Shown here in pieces: positions 19,115-27,634 of a stretch of DNA of 64,000 nucleotides. The stretch's first letter is position 1, and each line of letters opens with the position of its first letter. The translations under genes and the position numbers were made by a program. Origin of the DNA: Brevundimonas sp. (GTDB taxonomy: Bacteria > Pseudomonadota > Alphaproteobacteria > Caulobacterales > Caulobacteraceae); the NCBI RefSeq assembly GCF_019636155.1, contig NZ_JAHBYB010000010.1, positions 43,377 to 107,376 of the forward strand. Reading direction: 5' to 3'. The notes under the pieces are model-generated. The model worked only from the letters and a program-made list of their open reading frames with translations. It did not search any database and had not been told where the DNA came from.

Positions 19115-19741
19115 ATGAGGCGACTGGCGATCCTGGGCGCGGGCGGCCATGGCCGGGTCGTGGCCGATGCGGCCGAGGCCGCCGGCTGGACCGTGCCGGG
19201 CCTGTTCGACGACCAGTCGCCGCCCGGCGACCATCCCTGGCCGATCCTGGGCGACAGCGACGCCCTGTTCGCACGGCTGGCGGAATTCGACGGGGTCGTC
19301 GCGGCCGTCGGGGACAATGGGCTGAGGCTGGAACGGACACTGAAGCTGGCGGCGCGCGGTGCGGCCCTGGCGAGCGTGGTCCATCCCACGGCCTGGGTCA
19401 GTCCGCGGGCGCGGCTGGCCGGCGGGACGGTGGTCCTGGCCGGGGCGGTGGTCGGGACCGGGGCGCGGCTGGGGCGGGCCGTGATCGTCAATACGGGCGC
19501 CAGCGTCGATCATGACGCCGTCCTGGGCGACGGGGTCCATGTGGCGCCCGGCGCGCGGCTGGCGGGCGGGGTGACGGTCGGGGATCGCGCCTGGATCGGG
19601 TTGGGCGCCGTGGTGCGCGAGGGGCTGATGATCGGCGAGGGCGCGCGCGTCGGGGCCGGCGCCGTGGTGATCCGGCCGGTGGAGACGGGACAGACGGTGG
19701 TCGGGGTTCCCGCGCAACCGATGCGGGGCGGCGGATGCTGA
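19115..19741 (+). CDS. NeuD/PglD-type sugar O- or N-acyltransferase
   Basis: This 208-residue enzyme has an N-terminal Rossmann-like domain, LAILGAGGHGRVVADAAEAAG, and a C-terminal left-handed beta-helix made of hexapeptide repeats from about residue 95 (TAWVSPRARLAGG through VGVPAQPMRGG). Such enzymes acylate nucleotide-linked amino sugars, as PglD, NeuD and PerB do. GGGAGG precedes the chosen ATG. Its end overlaps the aminotransferase start by seven bases, so the pair probably makes an acylated amino sugar for a surface polysaccharide. Confidence 0.88.
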   Translation: MRRLAILGAGGHGRVVADAAEAAGWTVPGLFDDQSPPGDHPWPILGDSDALFARLAEFDGVVAAVGDNGLRLERTLKLAARGAALASVVHPTAWVSPRARLAGGTVVLAGAVVGTGARLGRAVIVNTGASVDHDAVLGDGVHVAPGARLAGGVTVGDRAWIGLGAVVREGLMIGEGARVGAGAVVIRPVETGQTVVGVPAQPMRGGGC

Positions 19742-20907
19742 ACGGCCCCTTTTCGCCCTGGCCTGATTATTCGCCCGAGGAGGCGCGGGCCGTCGCCGAG
19801 GTCCTGGCGTCCAACCGGGTCAACTACTGGACGGGAGAGCTGGGCCGCACCTTCGAGCGCCGGTTCGCCGACTGGGTTGGGACGAAACACGCCGTCGCCC
19901 TGTCCAACGGAACGGCGGCGCTGGACGCCTGTTTGGCCGCCCTGAAGATCGGGCCGGGGGACGAGGTGATCACCACCCCGCGCACCTTCGTCGCCTCGGC
20001 CGCCTGTATCGCCATGGCCGGCGCCCGGCCGGTGTTCGCCGATGTCGATGCGGACACACAAGGGCTGTCGGCCGAGACGATCCGGGCGGTGTTAGCGCCG
20101 CGCACGCGGGCGGTGATCTGCGTCCACCTGGGCGGGACGCCGTGCGACATGGACCCGATCCTGGCCCTGGCCGACCAGCACGGCTTCAAGGTGATCGAGG
20201 ACTGCGCGCAGGCGCATGGCGCGCGCTATCGCGGGCGCAGTGTCGGCGCCCTGGGGCATATCGCGGCCTGGTCCTTCTGCCAGGACAAGATCATGACCAC
20301 CGGCGGCGAAGGCGGCATGGTCACCACCGACGATCCTGACCTGTGGGACGCCGTCTGGTCGTGGAAGGACCACGGCAAGACCTGGCAGGCGGTGCACGAC
20401 CGCGACCATCCGCCGGGTCCGCGCCTGGTTCACGACCGGCTGGGAACCAATGCCCGGATGCTGGAGATGCAGGCGGCCATCGGCCTGATCCAGCTGGACC
20501 GGATGGCCGACTGGACCGCGCGGCGCGCCGATAACGCCGCGCGCATCCTGGAGGCCTGCGGCCGATGGCCGGCCCTGCGCGTCCCGGCCGCGCCGGCCGA
20601 TGCGGCGCCGGCCTGGTATCGGGCCTACGCCTTCGTGGTTCCGGAAAGGCTGAAGCCCGGCTGGGACCGCGAGGGGATCATCGCGGCGATCCAGGCGCGG
20701 GGCGTTCCCTGCCTGCACGGCTCGGCGCCCGAGGTCTATCTGGAGCGGGCCTTCGAGGGGGCGGGCCGCCCGGCCGGGCGTCTGCCGGTGGCGCGGCGCC
20801 TGGGAGAGACCGGCCTGTGCTTCCTGGTCCACCCGACTCTGACGGAGGCCGAGATCGACCGGACCCGCGCCGCCATCAACGCCGTGATGGACGAGGCCTC
20901 CCTCTGA
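19735..20907 (+). CDS. DegT/DnrJ/EryC1-family nucleotide-sugar aminotransferase
   Basis: This 390-residue PLP enzyme has ALSNGTAALDACLAAL for phosphate binding, IEDCAQAHGARYRG, the PLP lysine in SFCQDKIMTTGGEGG and the substrate region GTNARMLEMQAAIGLIQL. It should transfer an amino group to a keto-sugar nucleotide, giving the substrate for the NeuD-like acyltransferase upstream. Perosamine or a similar 4-amino sugar is possible in Caulobacterales, but the sugar cannot be deduced. Confidence 0.9.
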   Translation: MLNGPFSPWPDYSPEEARAVAEVLASNRVNYWTGELGRTFERRFADWVGTKHAVALSNGTAALDACLAALKIGPGDEVITTPRTFVASAACIAMAGARPVFADVDADTQGLSAETIRAVLAPRTRAVICVHLGGTPCDMDPILALADQHGFKVIEDCAQAHGARYRGRSVGALGHIAAWSFCQDKIMTTGGEGGMVTTDDPDLWDAVWSWKDHGKTWQAVHDRDHPPGPRLVHDRLGTNARMLEMQAAIGLIQLDRMADWTARRADNAARILEACGRWPALRVPAAPADAAPAWYRAYAFVVPERLKPGWDREGIIAAIQARGVPCLHGSAPEVYLERAFEGAGRPAGRLPVARRLGETGLCFLVHPTLTEAEIDRTRAAINAVMDEASL

Positions 20908-20912
20908 ACGAA

Positions 20913-20938
20913 AAAGGCCCCGGTGAACCGGGGCCTTT
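20913..20938. terminator. Bidirectional terminator
   Basis: AAAGGCCCCGG pairs with CCGGGGCCTTT around TGAA, with A-runs and T-runs on both sides. It lies between the converging aminotransferase and Bax-inhibitor genes and can serve both strands. Confidence 0.9.
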
Positions 20939-20958
20939 CGCGTCGTGTTCCGGACCGA

Positions 20959-21708
20959 TCAGTTCCGGTTGCCGCCCATGAAGCGCAGCAGGAAGAGGAA
21001 CAGGTTCAGGAAGTCGATGAACAGGTTCAGGGCGCCATAGCTGGTGGCCACGGCCATGCCGGCCTGGTTCCCGCCCAGGGCGTAGTAGGTCATCTTCAGC
21101 TTCTGGGTGTCATAGGCGATCAGGCCCGAGAAGATCAGCACGCCCGCGCCGGAGATGATCCAGTACAGGGCGCTGGAGGCCAGGAAGATGTTGACCACCG
21201 AGGCGATGATCAGGCCGATCACCGCCATGATCAGGAAGGTGCCGATCGGCGACAGGTCGCGCTTGGTCGTATAGCCGAACAGGCTCAAGCCGCCGAAGGC
21301 CGCCGCCGTGACGAAGAAGGTCTGGGCGATGCCCGCGCCGGTGTAGATCAGGAAGATCCAGCCCAGGGAGGCGCCCATGGTCGCCACCACGGCCCAGTAC
21401 AGCAGGCTGGCCCCGCGCGGCGACGGATTGCGCATGAAGAACATCGAGCCGAACAGCATGACCAGCGGCGACCACTGCAGCGCCATGCCCAGCAGGGTCA
21501 GGCTGAGCCGGCCGTCGGCCGTGGTGGTGTAGAGATACTGCTGGACCGCCGGGACATTGCCCGTCACCCAGGCCAGGGCGCCCGCCAGGACCAGGCCCAG
21601 GGCCAGCTTGTTGTAGACGCCCAGCATGAAGGCGCGCAGCCCGGTGTCGACCGACATGTCCAGGCTGGCCGGCGCGGTGCGGGCGTAGTCGTTTCTGAAA
21701 TCGCTCAT
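20959..21708 (-). CDS. Bax inhibitor-1/YccA family membrane protein
   Basis: This 249-residue protein has seven predicted membrane helices between residues 25 and 245, including LALGLVLAGALAWVTG, TFLIMAVIGLIIASVVNIFLA split over one helix, and the conserved SGLIAYDTQKLK motif of the family. The C-terminus is LFLFLLRFMGGNRN. Family members act as calcium- or pH-responsive channels and interact with FtsH in some bacteria. Start by ATG at 21708. Monocistronic. Confidence 0.93.
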   Translation of the reverse strand: MSDFRNDYARTAPASLDMSVDTGLRAFMLGVYNKLALGLVLAGALAWVTGNVPAVQQYLYTTTADGRLSLTLLGMALQWSPLVMLFGSMFFMRNPSPRGASLLYWAVVATMGASLGWIFLIYTGAGIAQTFFVTAAAFGGLSLFGYTTKRDLSPIGTFLIMAVIGLIIASVVNIFLASSALYWIISGAGVLIFSGLIAYDTQKLKMTYYALGGNQAGMAVATSYGALNLFIDFLNLFLFLLRFMGGNRN

Positions 21709-21837
21709 CGCGCGTCTCGTCTCCCGATGGCGAACGGTCCGCCGTCCGCCTTTGCCGTCGAATATCGGGGCGGCGGCCCGGCGGCGCAAGAGAATCCGCC
21801 CTTTCCGGACCTGATCGGTCCCGCTACCAACGGTCGC

Positions 21838-22374
21838 ATGATCCGCCTGTTCGCCGCCATCGCCATCCCACCCGATGTCGCCGAGACCCTGAACCGGCGC
21901 CAATCGGGCCTGCCTGGCGCGAAATGGCGTCCGGCCGAGGCCCTGCACGTCACCCTGGCCTTCTACGGCGAGATGGACGAGCGCCGGGCCGACGAGGTCG
22001 CCTCGGAACTGTCGCGGGCGGGCGGCGGGCCGTTCGAGATCGAACTGAGCGGCGTCGGCGCCTTCGGCGAGGGCCACCGCACCCACGCCGTCTGGGCCGG
22101 GGTGGCGCCGAACGACCGGCTGGACGTCCTGGCCGGGCGATGCCGGGCGGCGGGCGAACGGGCCGGGCTGAAGCTGGAGAAGCGCGCCTACCGCCCGCAC
22201 GTCACCCTGGCCTATCTGAAGCCCCAGGCCGACCCGGCGCGGATCGCCGCCTGGATCCAGGGCCACAACCTGCTGCGCTCGCCGCCGATCCGGGTGGACC
22301 GGTTCGGCCTCTATTCCAGCGTCCTGACCCACGACGGCAGCCATTACGCGCTTGAACGGGAGTATCCTCTATGA
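21838..22374 (+). CDS. thpR: RNA 2',3'-cyclic phosphodiesterase (2'-5' RNA ligase family)
   Basis: This 178-residue 2H phosphoesterase has both catalytic HxT motifs: LHVTLAFYGE near residue 40 and PHVTLAYLKP near residue 123. The opening MIRLFAAIAIPPDV is typical of ThpR. It can open or form 2'-5' phosphodiester bonds in RNA; the cell role is unclear. The ORF extends far upstream in frame, but the ATG at 21838 gives the standard N-terminus. Its stop overlaps the GNAT start by four bases. Confidence 0.92.
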   Translation: MIRLFAAIAIPPDVAETLNRRQSGLPGAKWRPAEALHVTLAFYGEMDERRADEVASELSRAGGGPFEIELSGVGAFGEGHRTHAVWAGVAPNDRLDVLAGRCRAAGERAGLKLEKRAYRPHVTLAYLKPQADPARIAAWIQGHNLLRSPPIRVDRFGLYSSVLTHDGSHYALEREYPL

Positions 22375-22934
22375 CCGGCGGCCCCGTAACGGATGGTCCA
22401 GTGATCGAGACGGCGCGGCTGATCCTGCGCCCGACGCGGATGGAGGATTTCCCGCGCTGGGCCGAGGCCATGGCCGACTCCTCCGCCCGCTTCATCGGCG
22501 GCCCCATGCCGCCCGAGATCGCCTGGCGCGGCCTGATGACGATGGCGGGGGCCTGGACCCTGACCGGCGTCGCCATGTTCAGCCTGGTCGAGAAATCCAG
22601 CGGCCTCTGGATGGGCCGGATCGGGCCGTGGCGGCCGCACGGCTGGCCCGGCAACGAGGTCGGCTGGGGCGTCCATCCGGACGCGGCGGGCAAGGGCTAT
22701 GCGCTGGAGGCGGCGGTTGCGGCCCTGGACTACGCCTTCGACGTCCTGGGCTGGGACGAGGTGATCCACTGCATCGATCCGGAGAACGTCCCGTCCCAGA
22801 AGCTGGCGCGGAAACTGGGCTCGCGCGTCCTGGGCATGACCCGATGCCCGCCCCCCTATGACCAGATCGAAGCCGAGAAATGGGGGCAGTCCCGCGCCGA
22901 CTGGGCGATCAACCGCACCCGTCTGTCGATCTAG
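22371..22934 (+). CDS. GNAT-family N-acetyltransferase (RimJ/RimL-like)
   Basis: This 187-residue acetyltransferase begins IETARLILRPTRMEDFPRW in two adjoining pieces typical of the RimJ/RimL group. Its acetyl-CoA motif is VGWGVHPDAAGKGYALEA, and ENVPSQKLARKLG is the conserved late helix. It probably acetylates a protein N-terminus or small amine. It is coupled to thpR and its end overlaps the converging CoA-transferase gene by four bases. Confidence 0.9.
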   Translation: MTGGPVTDGPVIETARLILRPTRMEDFPRWAEAMADSSARFIGGPMPPEIAWRGLMTMAGAWTLTGVAMFSLVEKSSGLWMGRIGPWRPHGWPGNEVGWGVHPDAAGKGYALEAAVAALDYAFDVLGWDEVIHCIDPENVPSQKLARKLGSRVLGMTRCPPPYDQIEAEKWGQSRADWAINRTRLSI

Positions 22935-24157
22935 ACCACGCCCCGCGCGCGCAGGGCCGCGACGTCCAGGCCCAGGGCGCCCAGGATCGCCTCGGCGTCC
23001 TGGCCCAGGGCCGGGGGCGGAACCGGATGGACACAGGGCCGTCCGTCCATCCGGATGGGCGAGGCGACTGTGCGGATCGGGGCGGCCAGGTCGGGCCGGC
23101 TCTGCTCCACCGTCAGGCCGCGATGAACCGCCTGGGGCTCGGCGAAGACCTGGTCCACCGTATTGACCGGTCCGCACGGCACGCCCGCCGCCTCCAGCGC
23201 GCTCATCAGCCCGGCCATGGTGAAACGCTCCGTCTCCTGGGCCAGCAGGGGCGTCAGGGCCTCGCGGTTCTCGACCCTCTGGGCGTTGGCGGCGAAGCGG
23301 GGGTCGGTCCCCAGTTCGGCCCGGCCCAGGGCGCCGCACAGGGCCCGAAACTGGCCGTCGTTGCCGACCGCCACCACCACCGCCCCGTCGGAACAGGCGA
23401 AGGGCTGATAGGGCGACAGGTTCGGATGGGCGTTGCCCAGGCGTCGCGGCGTCCGGCCGCTGACGAACCAGTTGGTCGCCTGGTTGGCCAGCATCGCCGC
23501 CTGGACGTCGAACAGGGCGATGTCCAGGTGCGCGCCCCTGCCCGTCGCCCGCGCCTGCATCAAAGCGGCCAGGATGGCGTTGGACGCATAGAGGCCGGTG
23601 AACAGATCGACCACCGCCACTCCTACCTTCATCGGCTCGGCCCCCGGCGCGCCGTCCGGCTGGCCCGTGATCGACATCAGCCCGCCCATGGCCTGGATCA
23701 TGTAGTCGTAACCGGCGCGGTGCGCGTCAGGTCCGTCCTGGCCGAAGCCGGTGATCGAGCAATAGACCAGGGCCGGATTGACCGCCGACAGGGCCGCGTA
23801 GTCCAGACCGTATTTCTTCAGACCGCCGACCTTGAAATTCTCGACCACCACATGGCTGTCGGCGGCCAGGCGGCGGATGATCTCGGCGCCCTCGGCCTGG
23901 GCCATGTCCAGGGTCACCGACCGCTTGCCCCGGTTGGCGGCGAAGAAATAGGCCGCGTCCCCGCACCCGCCGTCCGCGGCCTCGGCGAAGGGCGGCCCCC
24001 ACAGGCGGGTGTCGTCGCCGGCGCCCGGCCGCTCGATCTTGATCACCTCGGCCCCCAGATCGGCCAGAGCCTGGGTCGCCCAGGGGCCGGCGAGAACCCG
24101 CGACAGGTCCAGGACGCGGACGCCGTCAAGCGGGCGGGGGGTGGCTGTGTCGCTCAT
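22931..24157 (-). CDS. CaiB/BaiF family CoA-transferase
   Basis: This 408-residue family III CoA-transferase has GVRVLDLSRVLAGPWATQ, VIKIERPGAGDDTR, the FFAANRGKRSVTLD segment and the catalytic-region HRAGYDYMIQAMGGLM, in which the Asp is expected to carry the CoA thioester intermediate. The enzyme transfers CoA between carboxylic acids in the cytosol; the acids are not determined. It stands alone, 38 bases downstream of the DUF885 gene on the same strand. Confidence 0.92.
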   Translation of the reverse strand: MSDTATPRPLDGVRVLDLSRVLAGPWATQALADLGAEVIKIERPGAGDDTRLWGPPFAEAADGGCGDAAYFFAANRGKRSVTLDMAQAEGAEIIRRLAADSHVVVENFKVGGLKKYGLDYAALSAVNPALVYCSITGFGQDGPDAHRAGYDYMIQAMGGLMSITGQPDGAPGAEPMKVGVAVVDLFTGLYASNAILAALMQARATGRGAHLDIALFDVQAAMLANQATNWFVSGRTPRRLGNAHPNLSPYQPFACSDGAVVVAVGNDGQFRALCGALGRAELGTDPRFAANAQRVENREALTPLLAQETERFTMAGLMSALEAAGVPCGPVNTVDQVFAEPQAVHRGLTVEQSRPDLAAPIRTVASPIRMDGRPCVHPVPPPALGQDAEAILGALGLDVAALRARGVV

Positions 24158-24195
24158 GGCCCTGACCTAGCCGGTCGTGACGCCGGCCGGAAGTG

Positions 24196-25491
24196 TCAGT
24201 CGGCCAGGTCGACCGGCAGGGTCTGGCTGGCCAGCAGGGTCTTCATGCCCAGCCAGTGATCCTGGCCCTGACGCGCCACCCAGTCACGCACCATGTCGCG
24301 GCCCAGTCCATAGTTGATCACATAGCTGCGATAGGTCTCGATGAAGCTCAGCCGCTGGATCGCCCGCGCCCGGTCGGCCAGGCCGTATTTCTGGATCCGC
24401 TCCAGCGTCTCCTCGCGCCCCACCCGGCCGGACAGGAAGTCGTCGGCGATGGTGTATTCCGCCGGTTTCAGCCGGTCGGCCAAGGCCACCAGCCGCCCGC
24501 CGTCCTCGGCCGTCGCCGGGTCCAGCCCCGCCAGGGGATACAGCACCCGCGCCTCGTATTCGGTCCGCTCATGGCCGGGGAAGGCCAGGTCGATACCGTA
24601 GTTGGCGCTGCCTTCCGCGATCAGGCTCATCGGCGAGAACAGCGGATAGACGCTCATCTCCACCCAGCCCCGGTCACGCACGAAGGCCTGCTCCAGAAGG
24701 GCGTTGTAAACGTGGTGTCCCGGATAGCCCTCGTGGCAGCCCAGATCGACCGCCCGGTCGATATAGATGGGCAGGTCGGTGTTGATCTGGATCAGGCTCT
24801 CGGCGTCGCCCTTGTAATAATTATACCCGGACCAGGGCTTGTCGGTGACGAACTCCAGGGTGAAGCGCTCGTTGTCCGGCAGGGCGATGCGCCGGGCCGT
24901 GCGGGCGCGGCATTCGGCGATGGCCGTCCGCATCACCGCATCCAGCCGGTCCTTGGGAATGACGTAGTGGGCGCGCATGGCGGTGATCCGCTCGCCCAGG
25001 GGGCCCTCGCCAGGAACCAGGGTCTCCAGCTCGGCCAGAACCGGATCGAAGCTTTCCAGCGGCGGCAGGTCCGGCCGCACCCCGAACAGGGCCTCGGCCT
25101 CGTCGGCGAAGCCCATGACCTGGCCCGAGATCATCCGCAGTCGCGCCGCCGCGGCCGAGACATGGGCCAGCAGATATTTCTTCCTCTGACGCTCCATCGC
25201 GTCCAGGTCGGCGTCGGGCGCCCCCGCGATCCGGTCGGACAGGGCGGCCGCCGCCTGGGTCAGGTCGGCGACCGACCGGGGGTTGGCCTTGGCCGCCGCC
25301 AGCCATTCCGGCGGTCCGTAATAGGCGTCGACATAGCCGTCCTCATGCTCGCCGATCTCCAGGATCAGGGCCACATAGTCGCGCGCGGCGGCGTCCAGGG
25401 TCCGGGCCGCCTCGCTCGGCGCAGGCGCAGGCTGGGCGGCGGCCGCCCCGCCCCAGAACAGCAACAGGATCGACAGGACCAGGGCGCGCAT
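24196..25491 (-). CDS. Exported DUF885-family protein (peptidase-like)
   Basis: This 431-residue protein begins with a signal peptide (MRALVLSILLLFWGGAAAAQ). Its zinc-peptidase-like motif GCHEGYPGHH is the DUF885 hallmark, with a later Glu in LIAEGSANYGIDL. The ATG at 25491 was preferred over a GTG four codons upstream because GGAGAGG lies between them at proper spacing. It is probably a periplasmic metallohydrolase of unknown substrate. It is the last core gene before the tRNA-Arg locus. Confidence 0.87.
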   Translation of the reverse strand: MRALVLSILLLFWGGAAAAQPAPAPSEAARTLDAAARDYVALILEIGEHEDGYVDAYYGPPEWLAAAKANPRSVADLTQAAAALSDRIAGAPDADLDAMERQRKKYLLAHVSAAAARLRMISGQVMGFADEAEALFGVRPDLPPLESFDPVLAELETLVPGEGPLGERITAMRAHYVIPKDRLDAVMRTAIAECRARTARRIALPDNERFTLEFVTDKPWSGYNYYKGDAESLIQINTDLPIYIDRAVDLGCHEGYPGHHVYNALLEQAFVRDRGWVEMSVYPLFSPMSLIAEGSANYGIDLAFPGHERTEYEARVLYPLAGLDPATAEDGGRLVALADRLKPAEYTIADDFLSGRVGREETLERIQKYGLADRARAIQRLSFIETYRSYVINYGLGRDMVRDWVARQGQDHWLGMKTLLASQTLPVDLAD

Positions 25492-25634
25492 CGGCCTCTC
25501 CACGGACGGGGGTCGGTTGGGGTCGCGAAGCTAGGGCGCCGTGAGGGCTGCGCCAAGCGCCGTCCTGGCGCGCAGGGGATTGAGGCCGCCCCGCCCATGC
25601 TGTAGAGCCCTTGCTCCGCCCCGCACGGCGGTCC

Positions 25635-25676
25635 GCACCCGTAGCTCAGCTGGATAGAGCGTTGCCCTCCGAAGGC
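25635..25676 (+). pseudogene. Truncated 5' half of a tRNA-Arg gene
   Basis: The first 27 bases are identical to the intact tRNA-Arg at 25801, and CCCTCCGAAGG of the anticodon arm is shared, but stem positions differ (TTG against CCA). After GGC the sequence leaves the tRNA: no complete anticodon stem, T-arm or acceptor 3' strand follows. It is best explained as the native chromosomal tRNA-Arg(CCG) gene broken within the anticodon arm by integration of the element to the right. Confidence 0.75.
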
Positions 25677-25775
25677 TGATGTCAAGCGGAACGATTGTGA
25701 GAAGGAGTTCGAAAAACACTTGAAATACAGCACTTTGAGAGCACCGAGGTTGGCGCTTTCAACTCTAAGATTTTT

Positions 25776-25796
25776 CGCGTAAGCACCGCGTAAGCA
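25776..25796. repeat. Ten-base direct repeat next to the tRNA junction
   Basis: CGCGTAAGCA occurs twice with one base between, immediately before the intact tRNA-Arg. Short direct repeats near integration ends often bind recombinase or excisionase arms; that role is inferred. Confidence 0.45.
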
Positions 25797-25800
25797 TAAT

Positions 25801-25877
25801 GCACCCGTAGCTCAGCTGGATAGAGCGCCACCCTCCGAAGGTGGAGGCCACACGTTCGAATCGTGTCGGGTGCGCCA
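25801..25877 (+). tRNA. tRNA-Arg(CCG), intact copy at the element boundary
   Basis: The 77-base gene folds into a full cloverleaf: acceptor GCACCCG/CGGGTGC, D-arm, anticodon stem CCACC/GGTGG with loop CTCCGAA (anticodon CCG), T-loop TTCGAAT and CCA. It lies 124 bases after the truncated copy. It may be carried by the mobile element to replace the gene the element breaks, or be the older tRNA restored by an earlier insertion. Confidence 0.96.
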
Positions 25878-26007
25878 CATACCGCCGTTCGCCGCCGTAT
25901 CCTGCTCTAACGTCGCCGGGAGTACGCCAGCGCAGCGGATACGGCGGCCGATAGCGGCATGCAGTTCGAGTCATCGCTGTGGCGGCCCTATTGGGTAGCG
26001 CGAGTCG

Positions 26008-26451
26008 CTAGTAGCCCGGCATCGTCTGAACACCGAGTTGCTGGACGAACAGCAGGCTGTCTGCGTTGCCCCAATATTCGACGATGCAGCCATCTTCTGT
26101 GCGTAGGCTGTCGGTGCCGGTGAAGGTCACCGCGCGGCCGATCGCTTCGGGTGGACTGCCGGGAAAGCCGCCACGATAGCAGCCCCGCGCGCGCCAGCGC
26201 ACCGCCATCAGGTTGCCCTGGGTGATCGGCCCCAGCTCGTAGGTGAAGGCGAGCTCGTCGAGCAATTCGTGAATGCCTGAGATCCAGGCTTCGAGCGCCG
26301 TACGTCCCCGAATGAGGTCATCGCCCGATCCGGTCATAGGCGCGGCATGGGCGACGAAGTCGTCGGCGATGATCTCGCGTCCCAGCGCCAGATCCCCGTT
26401 CCAAAGCAGCCGCCAGCGTTCGGCAAGCGTGACGAGAGTGGTTTCGGACAT
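26008..26451 (-). CDS. SnoaL-like cyclase/isomerase-fold protein
   Basis: This 147-residue protein has the NTF2-like cone fold of SnoaL ester cyclases: LWNGDLALGREIIADDFVAH, a central MAVRWRARGCYRG and the terminal TDSLRTEDGCIVEYWGNADSL. Such proteins cyclise, hydrolyse or isomerise aromatic or polyketide-like compounds. It is last in a minus-strand operon with an alpha/beta hydrolase five bases upstream and a Dabb protein, read divergently from a LysR regulator. Confidence 0.85.
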   Translation of the reverse strand: MSETTLVTLAERWRLLWNGDLALGREIIADDFVAHAAPMTGSGDDLIRGRTALEAWISGIHELLDELAFTYELGPITQGNLMAVRWRARGCYRGGFPGSPPEAIGRAVTFTGTDSLRTEDGCIVEYWGNADSLLFVQQLGVQTMPGY

Positions 26452-26456
26452 GGTGC

Positions 26457-27629
26457 TCAACGCCCCAGCCGATCGGCGAGCCAGTCGCAGATCAGCTCCA
26501 TGCCGATGGTCGGATTGTCGATCTGGCAATGCGCGGCCCCGGTCTCTTCGGGCGAAAACCATTTGATCGTCACGTCGACGCCCGCCGCCTTGGCTTCTGC
26601 ATATACGCTCTCGGCGTTGTGGGTGCCGAAGCTGTCGAGCTCACCCGCCACGATTAGGAAGGGACAGGCTATATCCTTGACCACGCCTTCGAGATCGAAC
26701 GGCTCGGTGACGGTGACCAACTCCTCCATGTCACGCGCGCCGAACACCCAGCGCGAGAGCACTGCCGTCATGCTGTTGGGCTGCGCCAACAGCGCTTGCG
26801 CCGACTTTGCCACCTTCCACTGCGCCGCGTCTGAGACGGCGCAGGCCACGCGATGCTCGCGCGCGGCGGCGCGGGTGACGTAATAGCCCCCCAGGCTCGC
26901 GCCGTAGACCCCGATCCGACCGGGATCGACATCATCGCGGCCAAGCAGCCAATCGATGCAGGCCCCCACCGGCACCTCGGTGTCCGGTCGCGCGGTGATT
27001 CCCTCCCGACGCAGCGTTCCACCCTGTCCGGGAAGGTCGACCAGCAGCAGCGAGAGGCCGCGGGCGAGCGCATAGCGCTCCATCTCCTGGATCAGCTCGT
27101 CCTTATATTCGTCGAGGCCGCCGAAGGCGATCACCGCCGGGCGGCGCCCTTCGCCCGGTGCGATCAGGAAATAGGCGTCGAGATGTGTGCCATCTTCATA
27201 GGGGATGCGCGCGATCTCGCCGGCCGGCTCGAACAAGGTGAGCGCGCGCTGCGAGCAGGCCTCGATCCGGTCGAATGTCGAAAGGCGCCGGGGATCGGCC
27301 GGGTCGAGGAAGAATTCGGCGGTTCGAAAATAGTTGGCCGCGCGGATCCAGTTGGCACGGGCAGTCAGGCGATGACCGGCGGCCTCGGCCGCTTCGGCGC
27401 GCGAAACGGAGCGTTCCGCCGGCGTGAGCCAGGACTCGTGCCAGCCATCGCGATCGCCCGACTGGATGCGGCCCGCCGTCTGGAAGCACTCGCCGACCGT
27501 GCTCGCGCCGTCCTGCGCGGCGGCCAGGATGCGGACGAACTGGGCCGAGAACTCCTCGTCTTCGGGCCACTGCTTCCAGCCGTCCGGGGCGTAGCCACCG
27601 CCGGTGGCGGTGAGCACGGGCTTCGCCAT
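26457..27629 (-). CDS. Alpha/beta hydrolase (FrsA/dihydroxypseudooxynicotine hydrolase-like)
   Basis: This 390-residue hydrolase has an N-terminal helical cap of about 150 residues and a catalytic domain with the nucleophile in IGVYGASLGGYYV (GxSxG), the acid in LIVAGELDSFG and the His in TGAAHCQI. The layout matches the group that includes 2,6-dihydroxypseudooxynicotine hydrolase, which breaks C-C bonds. The ATG at 27629 was chosen because GGAG precedes it at good spacing; a GTG three codons earlier is possible. Its operon partners suggest an aromatic or cyclic ketone substrate. Confidence 0.87.
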   Translation of the reverse strand: MAKPVLTATGGGYAPDGWKQWPEDEEFSAQFVRILAAAQDGASTVGECFQTAGRIQSGDRDGWHESWLTPAERSVSRAEAAEAAGHRLTARANWIRAANYFRTAEFFLDPADPRRLSTFDRIEACSQRALTLFEPAGEIARIPYEDGTHLDAYFLIAPGEGRRPAVIAFGGLDEYKDELIQEMERYALARGLSLLLVDLPGQGGTLRREGITARPDTEVPVGACIDWLLGRDDVDPGRIGVYGASLGGYYVTRAAAREHRVACAVSDAAQWKVAKSAQALLAQPNSMTAVLSRWVFGARDMEELVTVTEPFDLEGVVKDIACPFLIVAGELDSFGTHNAESVYAEAKAAGVDVTIKWFSPEETGAAHCQIDNPTIGMELICDWLADRLGR

Positions 27630-27634
27630 CGCGT

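Noticed and set aside
20923-21837. In-frame extension upstream of thpR
   Set aside because: It runs antisense through the Bax-inhibitor gene, and the ATG at 21838 gives the normal ThpR N-terminus.
25635-25676. The first tRNA-Arg copy as a functional tRNA
   Set aside because: It lacks the closing anticodon stem, T-arm and 3' acceptor strand, so it cannot fold into a tRNA.
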